From Aquificota bacterium (GTDB lineage Bacteria > Aquificota > Aquificia > Aquificales > Hydrogenothermaceae), in contig JAADEU010000112.1 in assembly GCA_013153235.1 (NCBI GenBank), positions 1 through 32,290 on the forward strand: 32,290 nucleotides of DNA, written 5' to 3'. The translations under genes were made by a program, and so were the position numbers. This document shows, piece after piece, positions 19,468 to 26,618 of the stretch (the stretch's first letter is position 1; every line of letters starts with the position of its first letter). The notes below the pieces were generated by a model that was not told the origin of the DNA, did no database searches, and saw only the letters and a program-made list of their open reading frames with translations.

Positions 19468-20466
19468 ATGGATAGAGTTGAATTATCGGTTGTGATACCT
19501 ATTTACAACGAGGAAGAGAACCTTCCTATTCTTTACGAAAAACTGAAGAAGGTTCTGGACAGTCTTGGAAAAAGCTACGAAATTATCTTCGTAAATGACG
19601 GTTCCACAGACAGGTCCTGGGAAATTATAAAGGAACTTTCTGAAAAAGACCCCCATGTTGTAGGTGTAAACTTTAGAAAGAATTTCGGGCAGACCGCTGC
19701 CATGTCTGCAGGCTTTGAAACCGCAAGGGGAGATATTATAATCACAATGGATGGAGACCTCCAGAACGACCCTGAAGACATACCAAAGCTCCTTGAGGTT
19801 CTGCAGGAAGGGTATGACATAGTATCTGGATGGCGGAAAGACAGGAAAGATGCATTTATAAGCAGAACACTCCCGTCAAGAATAGCTAACTGGCTAATCT
19901 CTAAAGTTACAGGTGTCCATCTCCATGACTACGGATGCTCACTGAAGGCATACAGGGCAGAGGTGGCAAAAAATCTTGACTTTTACGGTGAGATGCACAG
20001 ATTCCTCCCTGCCCTCTCAAAGGCTATAGGGGCAAAGGTTACAGAAATACCGGTAAAACATCATCCCAGAATATACGGAAAGTCCAAATACGGAATTTCA
20101 AGAACATTTAAGGTTCTGCTGGACCTGATTCTTGTAAAATTTCTCCTTGATTACAGGACAAAGCCCCTGAGGATACTCGGTGGCTGGGGTGCGGTTCTTT
20201 TACTCCTTGGAACGGCTGTACTGCTGTATCTGGTTGGACTCAAGCTGTTTACAGGTGCTGACATAGGAAACAGACCTCTACTTATTTTTGGAACACTGTT
20301 CTTCCTGTCAGGTATACAGCTTATCTCTACAGGTATTGTTGCGGAGCTCATAACAAGAACCTACTACGAATCCCAGGGAAAAAGACCGTACATAATCAAG
20401 GAAATCATCAGGGATAAACAGCTCAGGGTTGTAAACAGGGGACTTGTTGAAGAAAAAATATCTTAA
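19468..20466 (+). CDS. Family 2 glycosyltransferase, polyprenyl-phosphate sugar synthase type
   Basis: The 332-residue protein opens with the GT2 start VVIPIYNEEENLP. It has the nucleotide-sugar site VNDGSTDRS and the DxD-like metal site MDGDLQNDPEDIPKLLEVL, then the acceptor-side CSLKAYR and the HHPRIYGKSKYG block. Two C-terminal transmembrane helices follow (about residues 236-257 and 268-290). This is the DPM1/GtrB/ArnC architecture, in which a sugar is moved from a nucleotide to a lipid-phosphate carrier on the cytoplasmic face. The sugar cannot be deduced. The next gene encodes a multi-span protein that overlaps its 3' end, a typical pairing with a lipid-linked sugar handler. An SD (AGGGG) lies 5 bases before the ATG. 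Confidence 0.9.
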   Translation: MDRVELSVVIPIYNEEENLPILYEKLKKVLDSLGKSYEIIFVNDGSTDRSWEIIKELSEKDPHVVGVNFRKNFGQTAAMSAGFETARGDIIITMDGDLQNDPEDIPKLLEVLQEGYDIVSGWRKDRKDAFISRTLPSRIANWLISKVTGVHLHDYGCSLKAYRAEVAKNLDFYGEMHRFLPALSKAIGAKVTEIPVKHHPRIYGKSKYGISRTFKVLLDLILVKFLLDYRTKPLRILGGWGAVLLLLGTAVLLYLVGLKLFTGADIGNRPLLIFGTLFFLSGIQLISTGIVAELITRTYYESQGKRPYIIKEIIRDKQLRVVNRGLVEEKIS

Positions 20467-21331
20467 ATACTTTGAACTTGCTGTATCCATTGCCGTTACC
20501 GCAGGGTTTATTTACCTGTTTTATGCGGTAATAGGATTTGATAAATTTGTCTCTTTTTTCACACAGATACAGCCTGTAAACATTGTTATCGCCTTTATTT
20601 TGTACACCCTTTCGTATGTTACCCGGGCATTCAGATGGAAACTTACCCTCTCCATTGACCAGTTTGGAAAGCTGTTCAGAATAACGGCCTTTAACACCGT
20701 ATTTAACATATTTCTCCCCTTCAGAACAGGGGAGCTGTCTTTTTTTTATATGTTAAAAAAGGAAAACATCCCTGTCTCAGAAAGTGCAATCAGCTTTATC
20801 TCTGTAAGGATTTTCGATGCCGTTTCTCTGTTTGCTGTGTTTGGTATGGCCTATTTTATTTTCAAAGGCAGTCTGATTGCCGGTATTGCAGTTATTCTGG
20901 CCGCTCCGTTAATCCCTGTAATTCTAAAGGCAGTTACAGGATTTATAAAACACCAGAAACTATCCCAGTTCAGGAATACAAAACTAACCCTGAGAAATAT
21001 AGGGATTTTATACTTTCTTTCTGTACTGACCTTTATTCTGAAATTTACCGCTTTTTACCTCGTTCTTCCATCAGGGCTGGACCTTACCTTCTCCCAGGCC
21101 TTCTTTGCTGCAGCGGCAGGAGATATAACCACTATTTTACCTATACACGGTATTGCCGGAATAGGAACTTATGAAGGCGGGTATGCAGGAGCCCTTATTT
21201 TGATTGGTGTTGATAAGGAGAAGGCTTTACTGGCCTCTGTATTTGCACACATATTTATGCTTGCAGGGGCTGCGATTATTGCAGGGTTTTCTTACCTATT
21301 TATAGGAAAAGACCCCAGAAAGGGGTCCTGA
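20447..21331 (+). CDS. Lysylphosphatidylglycerol synthase TM region/UPF0104-like membrane protein
   Basis: The 294-residue protein is strongly hydrophobic, with about seven or eight predicted membrane spans. YVTRAFRWKLTL early on and FLPFRTGELSFFYMLKK in the first third are hallmarks of the UPF0104/AglD-type integral membrane family. A GIAGIGTYEGGYAGALILIG block near the C-terminus is also typical. Members are often encoded beside GT2 enzymes and are proposed, not proven here, to move lipid-linked precursors. The track start is TTG at 20444, only one base after AGGGGA. The adjacent TTG at 20447 has a more workable spacing. It overlaps the glycosyltransferase by about 20 bases. Its last codons carry a hairpin that may terminate the convergent gene. 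Confidence 0.8.
   Translation: MKKKYLKYFELAVSIAVTAGFIYLFYAVIGFDKFVSFFTQIQPVNIVIAFILYTLSYVTRAFRWKLTLSIDQFGKLFRITAFNTVFNIFLPFRTGELSFFYMLKKENIPVSESAISFISVRIFDAVSLFAVFGMAYFIFKGSLIAGIAVILAAPLIPVILKAVTGFIKHQKLSQFRNTKLTLRNIGILYFLSVLTFILKFTAFYLVLPSGLDLTFSQAFFAAAAGDITTILPIHGIAGIGTYEGGYAGALILIGVDKEKALLASVFAHIFMLAGAAIIAGFSYLFIGKDPRKGS
21305..21327 (-). terminator. Rho-independent terminator for the minus-strand receiver protein gene
   Basis: Read on the minus strand, GACCCC-TTTCT-GGGGTC is followed by TTTTCC. The hairpin lies inside the 3' end of the UPF0104 gene. On the plus strand no T-run follows, so it works in one direction only. Confidence 0.6.
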
Positions 21332-21333
21332 GC

Positions 21334-22359
21334 CTATTTCTGACCAAATACCTGGTCCAGTTTTTCCTTTACAAGCTCGGTGGTTATCCTTGTAACATCT
21401 TCCCTTATGCTTTCCCTTACCTTTTCTTTCAGGTCAGCCTCTATTGATTCGAACAGTTTTTCTTTTATGGAATTTTTTATTTCCTCAACAGAGTCCTTCA
21501 GCTCCTTTTCAAGTCTATCAAAGAAATCTTTCTGGAGGTCTTCTTTTATCTTCAGGATGTCCACATCATTCTTAATCTCGTCTATCAGTTTTTCAACGGC
21601 AATCTCAAGGACCGTTCTTCTGACCTCTTCTGGAGATATCTCTATGGTGATTTTCAGTCCTCCTCCCTGCAGGGCTTCAGCCTGTGGAGGCTGTGGTTCC
21701 GGTGTGGAAGCCTGGGCTGGTGGTGGAGGAGGCGGTGGTTCAGGGGCTGGAGATGGTTCTGCTGCCGGAGCAGGTTCTGGCTCCGGTTCAGGTGTTATAC
21801 TCTCCATTTCTTTGAGCAGTTCATTAACATCATCAAGGGAACCAACATCTGAGGAGAGGTCTATCTCATCACCACCTGAAGGTTCAGAGGTTTCTCCCAG
21901 TAGTGCTTCCATATCTGCAGGTGGTTGATAACTTTCCTCAAAAGACTCTATCGACTGGGGAGTGTCCTCTACCACCGGTGCAGGTTCAGGTGCAGACTGG
22001 GAGGTGGCTGCCGGCGCAGAACTTTTAATCTCCTCAACCAGTTTATCTATTTCCGTTTCCTTATCATAAAAATCAAGATTTTCAAATCTTGACAGTGTTG
22101 ATTCATCTATAGGATTTTCTCTGGATATCAGAACCTTTATGGATTTTCCCTGGACCTTGTCCCTTGAGAGGAAGAACTCAAGTGCATTAAGTGCAAGCTC
22201 ACCACCAGAGGCGTCATAGATGATAACTTCAGGGTCAAAGAAATTTATTTCCCTTAATAAACTCAGGCTGTCGGTATAACCTTTGACCTCGTAATCGGCA
22301 AGCTTCTTGGAGATTTCTGTAACAAGTTCCTGGTCAAAGCTGATGACGGCTATGTTCAT
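21334..22359 (-). CDS. Receiver-domain protein with acidic proline-rich linker and helical C-terminus
   Basis: The 341 residues fall into three parts. Residues 1-115 look like a receiver domain: Asp9, candidate phospho-acceptor Asp49 (EVIIYDASGG) and Lys102 (FYDKETEIDKL). Residues about 116-225 form a Pro/Glu/Asp/Ala-rich, low-complexity linker with a run of seven prolines. Residues about 226-341 are predicted helical and charged (for example DLKEKVRESIREDVTRI). There is no DNA-binding or enzymatic output domain. The layout recalls linker-and-oligomerisation hubs such as PopZ, but I see no sequence identity that proves it. AGGAGGGG lies just before the ATG. It is divergent from parA across a 154-base region full of repeats, so a link to partitioning is suggested by position only. 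Confidence 0.7.
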   Translation of the reverse strand: MNIAVISFDQELVTEISKKLADYEVKGYTDSLSLLREINFFDPEVIIYDASGGELALNALEFFLSRDKVQGKSIKVLISRENPIDESTLSRFENLDFYDKETEIDKLVEEIKSSAPAATSQSAPEPAPVVEDTPQSIESFEESYQPPADMEALLGETSEPSGGDEIDLSSDVGSLDDVNELLKEMESITPEPEPEPAPAAEPSPAPEPPPPPPPAQASTPEPQPPQAEALQGGGLKITIEISPEEVRRTVLEIAVEKLIDEIKNDVDILKIKEDLQKDFFDRLEKELKDSVEEIKNSIKEKLFESIEADLKEKVRESIREDVTRITTELVKEKLDQVFGQK

Positions 22360-22427
22360 ATTCCCCTCCTGAAATTTAAAGATTTGATAATAATTATAAT
22401 TTTTTTTTCACCCTTTGGCATTCTTTG

Positions 22428-22492
22428 TTTAAGACAGCAGGCTGTCTTAGATTTAAGACAAAAAATTTACTGCCGAAAAGTTTTTTAAGACA
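22428..22492. repeat. TTTAAGACA repeat cluster with a 20-bp palindrome upstream of parA
   Basis: TTTAAGACA occurs at 22428-22436, 22452-22460 and 22484-22492, with an inverted copy TGTCTTA at 22443-22449. The first copy and the inverted copy make a perfect palindrome, TAAGACAGC-AG-GCTGTCTTA (22430-22449). Copy starts are 24 and 32 bases apart. The last copy ends 21 bases before the parA ATG. A possible promoter (TTGTTT 22425-22430, 16 bp, TTAGAT 22447-22452) overlaps the palindrome. This looks like an operator or partition site, probably for the ParA/ParB pair or the divergent receiver protein. Confidence 0.65.
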
Positions 22493-22513
22493 ACCATTTT
22501 AAGGAGAGCCGGA

Positions 22514-23365
22514 ATGGGAAAAATCATAGGTCTTGTTAACCAGAAAGGTGGAGCAGGTAAAAGCAGTCTGACAAATGCCCTGTCCCATGAGTTTGCAAGG
22601 AGGGGGTACAGGGTTCTTGTGGTTGATTACGACCCACAGGGAACCCAGACCATGCTTTTTGGTTTCAACAGACTGTCAGAGTTTGTGGATACCGAACACG
22701 ATATCACCGGAATATTCGAGGGGAAGGATGTAAAACCTGTGAATATCGGTGAAAATCTGGACCTGATTCCCTCAAATCAGGGTCTGAGGGAAGAGGCAGA
22801 GAGCGGGAGAATGGGTAAGGAGCTTGTGCTTGCCAACTTCCTGAAAGGTGGTTTTGGAAAAAAAGGGATGGCTGAGGATTACGATGTTGTGTTTATAGAT
22901 TCTCCTGCAGATTCTGGAGCACTGACTGTGGGAACAATAGCAGCAAGTGATTACATCCTCATACCTACAAGGCTGACATTTGTTGATTCTACAGGGCTGG
23001 TAGGAACCCTCCAGACGGTTATCCAGGCTGTAATGACATTCAGACTCGACCTTTCCATACTGGGATTCATCCCTGTGGCCTACAAACCAAGGCTGAAAGA
23101 GCATAATGATGTTCTTGCTTCCCTTAAGCAGACCATACCACAGATACTGGAGAGACATGACTTTATAAAGGTCGCATCAAAGGAGCTTTTCCTTGAGCCT
23201 GTAAAAGACAGGATAGCCTGGGCTGAAGCGGCTGGAAAAAGGATTTCAATAAGGGAGTACATAGAGAAAGAGAAAAAAGCCCAGAGGGATATCATACTGA
23301 CAATCGAGAATATAACAGACGAGATTATCAGAAGAACAATGCTCCCGGAAGGAGCGGTAGTCTAA
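22514..23365 (+). CDS. parA: ParA/Soj-type partition ATPase
   Basis: The 283-residue protein starts with the deviant Walker A KGGAGKSS (residues 11-18), which includes the signature Lys of the MinD/ParA group. Walker A' (VVDYDPQGTQT) and Walker B (DVVFIDSPAD) follow. There is no N-terminal helix-turn-helix, so it is the short chromosomal or type Ib form, which does not itself repress its operon. Members bind DNA non-specifically when ATP-bound and move ParB-parS complexes. AAGGAG lies 7 bases before the ATG. The parB gene follows 16 bases after the stop. Walker A falls at the very N-terminus, but the C-terminal third is long and Lys/Glu-rich. Palindromic repeats upstream may be the regulatory site. 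Confidence 0.9.
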   Translation: MGKIIGLVNQKGGAGKSSLTNALSHEFARRGYRVLVVDYDPQGTQTMLFGFNRLSEFVDTEHDITGIFEGKDVKPVNIGENLDLIPSNQGLREEAESGRMGKELVLANFLKGGFGKKGMAEDYDVVFIDSPADSGALTVGTIAASDYILIPTRLTFVDSTGLVGTLQTVIQAVMTFRLDLSILGFIPVAYKPRLKEHNDVLASLKQTIPQILERHDFIKVASKELFLEPVKDRIAWAEAAGKRISIREYIEKEKKAQRDIILTIENITDEIIRRTMLPEGAVV

Positions 23366-23381
23366 ACCAGGGAGGTAAAAG

Positions 23382-24332
23382 ATGGATACAGGAATTTTTG
23401 ATGATGTAATATCATCACCAAAGGTAAAGAAAGTAAAAAAGGCAATACAGACCATACAGGAAGTAAAACCTGAAGAGATTGAGATATCAAAGATAAAAAA
23501 CCCCAGGTTCCACGACAGAAGCTATGTAAACCCTGAAAGGGTTGCGGCGCTGGCAGAAAACATACAGGCATACGGTCTTGCCCAGCCTATTGTTGTGAGG
23601 AGACTTCCTGACGGAAGTTATGAGAGAATCATAGGTTACATAAGAATCAAGGCTTTTGAGTATCTGAAAAGGGACAGAATTCCTGCGGTTATACTGGATG
23701 TTGATGAGGAGACCGCCCTTGCACTGATGATTTCCGAAAATGCCCAGAGGGAAGACCTGAACGATTACGATAAGCTTATGTCCCACCTTGAGTATCTGTC
23801 CTTTATCCTTGATATGGAGAAGGAGGATGTGATTAGACTGGCCAGGAAGATTTTCAACTATATATCAGGGAATATAAAGGAGCTTTCACCTGAAGAAAGG
23901 AAAAAGGGACAGCTAATAGAAAAGACCCTCCAGAAGCTATCAGGTACAAACCTGAGAACCTTTATAGAAAGGCTGAAAATACTGAATGTGGCTCCGGAGA
24001 TTAAAGAAGCCATAAGAAAACATGGATGGTCCTATAGCCTGGCCATTGAGGTAAATAAGCTCCGTGGTATGCCTGAAAAAATGAAGGCTCTGATTAAAGA
24101 AATTATAGAGAACGACCTGTCCAAAAAGGAAGTCCAGCATAGGGTCCGTCAGATACTTGGGGAAGAGGCTGACAAAAGGATAAAAAATCCATTCAAGGAG
24201 ACATTCAGGGACCTGAATAAAAGGGTATCCCAGGTTTACAGAAAACTGCCTGAAGCTGAAAAGAGAAAGGTTGAAAGAATGCTCGAGAAAAAACTGCAGG
24301 AAATCTACAGACTACTTGAAAAGTACGAGTAG
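23382..24332 (+). CDS. parB: ParB-like partition protein with divergent CTP-binding motif
   Basis: The 316 residues contain a ParB/sulfiredoxin N-terminal domain: IEISKIKNPRFHDRSYVNPE, then ALAENIQAYGLAQPIVVRR. The second conserved box, ENAQREDLND (residues 119 onward), is canonical. The first box, normally GERRxRA, reads GYIRIKA (85-91), so two residues that contact CTP in characterised ParB proteins are missing. The middle domain (about 130-245) is helical and should hold the DNA-binding helix-turn-helix. The Lys/Arg-rich C-terminus is coiled-coil-like and may dimerise. It follows parA directly and ends in a terminator hairpin. It could be a chromosomal ParB that has diverged or a plasmid-derived one. 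No canonical parS (TGTTTCACGTGAAACA) was seen in the window. Confidence 0.85.
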   Translation: MDTGIFDDVISSPKVKKVKKAIQTIQEVKPEEIEISKIKNPRFHDRSYVNPERVAALAENIQAYGLAQPIVVRRLPDGSYERIIGYIRIKAFEYLKRDRIPAVILDVDEETALALMISENAQREDLNDYDKLMSHLEYLSFILDMEKEDVIRLARKIFNYISGNIKELSPEERKKGQLIEKTLQKLSGTNLRTFIERLKILNVAPEIKEAIRKHGWSYSLAIEVNKLRGMPEKMKALIKEIIENDLSKKEVQHRVRQILGEEADKRIKNPFKETFRDLNKRVSQVYRKLPEAEKRKVERMLEKKLQEIYRLLEKYE

Positions 24333-24355
24333 GGGAGGTATCTACTCCCCTTTTT
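24331..24355 (+). terminator. Rho-independent terminator after parB
   Basis: AGGGGAG (24331-24337), loop GTATCTA and CTCCCCT (24345-24351) are followed by TTTT. The first stem base lies in the parB TAG. The right arm overlaps the last codons of the convergent nrdR gene, whose own stop (24342-24344) is in the loop. Confidence 0.75.
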
Positions 24356-24806
24356 CCTTTTCCTCTATCTCCCTCAGGGCCTTTTCAAAATCCTTAACAT
24401 CCTGAAACTCATTATACACAGACTTGAACCTCAGATAGGCCACCTTATCAATCTTTTTAAGCCTTTCCTGTACCAGGTCTCCTATCTCTGTACTTTCAAC
24501 AACCAGTTTTCCTTCCTCAAGAAGGTACTTCTCTATTTCATCTGCAATTTCTGCCATCTGCTTTTCGGATACAGGCCTGTTTTTTGAGGCAAGTCTTATA
24601 CCCCTGATGATTTTCTCTTTATTAAACGGTTCAGTCGTTCCGTTTTTCTTTTTGACTACAATTTTTTCCTCTTCGTATCTTTCGTATGTGGTAAACCTGA
24701 AACCACAGTCCAGACATTCCCTTCTTCTTCTTATAACAGTACCGTCCTTTGACTGTCTGGTATCAACAACCTTATCGTTAAGCGAGCCACAGTTAGGGCA
24801 TTTCAT
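24342..24806 (-). CDS. nrdR: Transcriptional repressor NrdR
   Basis: The 154-residue protein has the NrdR layout. An N-terminal zinc ribbon carries two CxxC pairs (CPNCGS, and CLDCGF about 25 residues later). An ATP-cone domain follows (VVKKNGTTEPFNKEKIIRGI) and then a C-terminal helical region (VAYLRFKSVYNEFQDVKDF). It represses ribonucleotide reductase genes according to the ATP/dATP ratio. Its ATG overlaps the stop of the SnoaL-like gene by 4 bases. No ribonucleotide reductase gene is in this window, so its targets lie elsewhere. Its 3' end falls in the parB terminator hairpin. All diagnostic motifs are present. Confidence 0.96.
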   Translation of the reverse strand: MKCPNCGSLNDKVVDTRQSKDGTVIRRRRECLDCGFRFTTYERYEEEKIVVKKKNGTTEPFNKEKIIRGIRLASKNRPVSEKQMAEIADEIEKYLLEEGKLVVESTEIGDLVQERLKKIDKVAYLRFKSVYNEFQDVKDFEKALREIEEKEKGE

Positions 24807-25201
24807 TTATTTTCCTCTTCTTTTATTTCCTTATAGCTCAGACCGTAATATATGAAATGACCCTGTATTTTGTATTCTTTATTCAGATAGAATTTAGAAA
24901 TAACATCTGCCTTGGCGTCTTCTGATGTGTAAATGTAGTACTCCAGAATAGCATCATGCCCTTTTATCCACAGGCCCAGAGGTTTGATTTTTATCTGGGG
25001 AAAGACCTTCAGAACTATCTCAAAGTATTTCCTGATGTTCTCCTTCCCGACAAGCGTAAGAGTTTCAGGGTAAATCTCCTTTATTTTAGGGTCGTAGAGC
25101 TCCGCCGAATCGGCGTAATTTTCCATTATTTTATCAATATCGTGCTGGTTCCAACCTTCTATCCAGTTATCAACGGTTTCCTGTACAGGTGATTTGCCCA
25201 T
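24803..25201 (-). CDS. SnoaL-like/NTF2-fold protein of unknown function
   Basis: This small 132-residue protein has the SnoaL/NTF2 sequence pattern. NWIEGWNQHDIDKIMENYADSAELYDP opens the cone fold, FEIVLKVFPQIKIKP lies in the middle, and strands with DAILEYYIYTSED follow. Family members include polyketide cyclases, isomerases and many uncharacterised ligand-binding proteins; the active-site residues vary too much to predict a reaction here. There is no signal peptide, so it should be cytoplasmic. It is sandwiched between hemL and nrdR with 1-base and 4-base overlaps. The tight packing shows co-expression, but no functional link is evident. I do not recognise a closer family. Confidence 0.7.
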   Translation of the reverse strand: MGKSPVQETVDNWIEGWNQHDIDKIMENYADSAELYDPKIKEIYPETLTLVGKENIRKYFEIVLKVFPQIKIKPLGLWIKGHDAILEYYIYTSEDAKADVISKFYLNKEYKIQGHFIYYGLSYKEIKEEENK

Positions 25202-26487
25202 TATACAAGCTCCTTGAATGTATCTTCTATTGCATTCAGGGTTCTGTTTATATCCTCATCACTGTGTGCTGTACTGAGGAACGATGCCTCAAACTGGGAA
25301 GGTGCAAGGTACACACCCTTCTCAAGCATTAATTTATAGAATCTGTTAAACAGTTCAAGGTCTGAAGATTTTGCGTCGGCAAAGTTCTTCACCTCTTTAT
25401 CTGTGAAGAACATGGTAATCATTGAACCGACCCTGTTAACAGTTGCCTTAATTCCGTATTTGTCTATCAGTTGGTTCATTCCATCCTCAAGTACCTGTCC
25501 TTTTCTGTCCAGTTCAGGATAAGGGTTCTTCTCCATCAGTATCTGGAGCTGTTTCAATCCGGCAGCCATTGCAAGGGGGTTTCCGGAAAGGGTTCCGGCC
25601 TGGTAAACAGGTCCTTCAGGTGCAACATGTAGCATAATTTCCCTTTTTCCACCGTATGCCCCAACAGGAAGACCTGCACCGATAACCTTACCCATGGTTG
25701 TCAGGTCAGGGTCTATTCCGTAAAGCTCCTGTGCTCCTCCGAGGGCGAGCCTGAATCCGGTCATAACCTCATCCCATATCAGAAGGGCTCCGTATTCTCT
25801 GGTTATCTCCCTTAACCTCTGGTGGTACTCCTTAGAAGGTGCAACAACCCCCATGTTTCCGGCTACAGGTTCCAGAATAACACATGCTATATCATCACCG
25901 TGCTTTCTGAAAGCCTCTTCCACTGCGTCTATATCGTTGTAAGGTAAAACAATTGTCAGCTGGGCAAGTTCCTCCGGGATACCAGGTGTTCCGGGTATAC
26001 CGAGGGTGGCAACACCTGAACCGGCGGAGACCAGCAGTGAATCGCCGTGTCCGTGGTAGCATCCGTCAAACTTTATGATTTTTTTCTTACCAGTGTATCC
26101 CCTGGCAAGCCTTATGGCAGACATGGTGGCTTCTGTTCCTGAGTTTACAAATCTTACCATCTCAACGGAGGGAACAGCCTCAATAACAGCCTTCGCCATC
26201 TCAATCTCAAGTTCTGTTGGTGCTCCAAAGCTTGTGCCGTAATTTGATACCTGCTTTATTGCATTGATAATCTGGTCGTGGGCATGTCCCAGTATAAGTG
26301 GTCCCCACGAAAGAACATAGTCGATGAACTCATTTCCATCAACATCCCATACCCTGCTTCCTTTTCCCTTTGCTATAAAAAGAGGTTCCATACCCAGTGC
26401 TTTAAAAGCCCTTACCGGTGAGTTTACCCCACCTACGAGGTATTTCTGTGCTTCTTTAAACAGCTGACTGGACCTTTCTGTTTTCAT
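25201..26487 (-). CDS. hemL: Glutamate-1-semialdehyde 2,1-aminomutase
   Basis: This PLP enzyme converts glutamate-1-semialdehyde to 5-aminolevulinate in the C5 haem pathway. The signature [10 protein letters not shown] lies near the N-terminus. [18 protein letters not shown] binds PLP phosphate. [15 protein letters not shown] holds the Asp that contacts the pyridine nitrogen. [18 protein letters not shown] carries the Schiff-base Lys. The ORF track begins at a TTG at 26505. I prefer the ATG at 26487, with GAGG 5 bases upstream, which gives 428 residues, the family norm. A -10 of extended type (TGG-TATAAT on the minus strand, 26526-26518) lies upstream. The gene leads a three-gene unit with the SnoaL-like gene and nrdR. 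Confidence 0.96.
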   Translation of the reverse strand: MKTERSSQLFKEAQKYLVGGVNSPVRAFKALGMEPLFIAKGKGSRVWDVDGNEFIDYVLSWGPLILGHAHDQIINAIKQVSNYGTSFGAPTELEIEMAKAVIEAVPSVEMVRFVNSGTEATMSAIRLARGYTGKKKIIKFDGCYHGHGDSLLVSAGSGVATLGIPGTPGIPEELAQLTIVLPYNDIDAVEEAFRKHGDDIACVILEPVAGNMGVVAPSKEYHQRLREITREYGALLIWDEVMTGFRLALGGAQELYGIDPDLTTMGKVIGAGLPVGAYGGKREIMLHVAPEGPVYQAGTLSGNPLAMAAGLKQLQILMEKNPYPELDRKGQVLEDGMNQLIDKYGIKATVNRVGSMITMFFTDKEVKNFADAKSSDLELFNRFYKLMLEKGVYLAPSQFEASFLSTAHSDEDINRTLNAIEDTFKELV

Positions 26488-26517
26488 AACAGCCTCACAA
26501 TTCAATTTTTTTGAATA

Positions 26518-26526
26518 ATTATACCA
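26518..26526 (-). promoter_or_regulatory. Extended -10 promoter for hemL
   Basis: The minus strand reads TGG-TATAAT, an extended -10 without a clear -35. Transcription would begin near 26511. An inverted repeat, ATTCAA-TTTTT-TTGAAT (26500-26516), covers that start point and could be an operator or a small leader hairpin. Confidence 0.5.
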
Positions 26527-26553
26527 GAGATATACCTAGAATACCTGTTAATC

Positions 26554-26582
26554 TTGAATGGGGAGAGAGATTTGATTATATT
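26554..26582 (+). promoter_or_regulatory. Promoter for the Roadblock gene
   Basis: TTGAAT (26554-26559) and TATATT (26577-26582) lie 17 bp apart. The expected start near 26589 leaves a leader of about 30 bases and lies inside the over-long track ORF. That supports the downstream start at 26619. Confidence 0.5.
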
Positions 26583-26618
26583 AATAACAGGATATTAACG
26601 GAAAGGGGGAGAGACACC

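Noticed and set aside
21380-21928. 182-residue plus-strand ORF, Ser/Gly-rich
   Set aside because: It is an antisense shadow of the proline/acidic linker of the receiver protein; no ribosome site and a low-complexity product.
22415-22431. TTGGCATTCTTTGTTTA as a sigma-54 (-24/-12) promoter for parA
   Set aside because: The GG half is present but the required GC at -12 is TT, so spacing and consensus fail.
22360-24332. Plasmid or mobile origin of parAB
   Set aside because: No replication initiator, integrase, transposase or attachment-site repeats nearby; codon style matches the neighbours. A chromosomal locus is simpler, though the divergent ParB keeps the question open.
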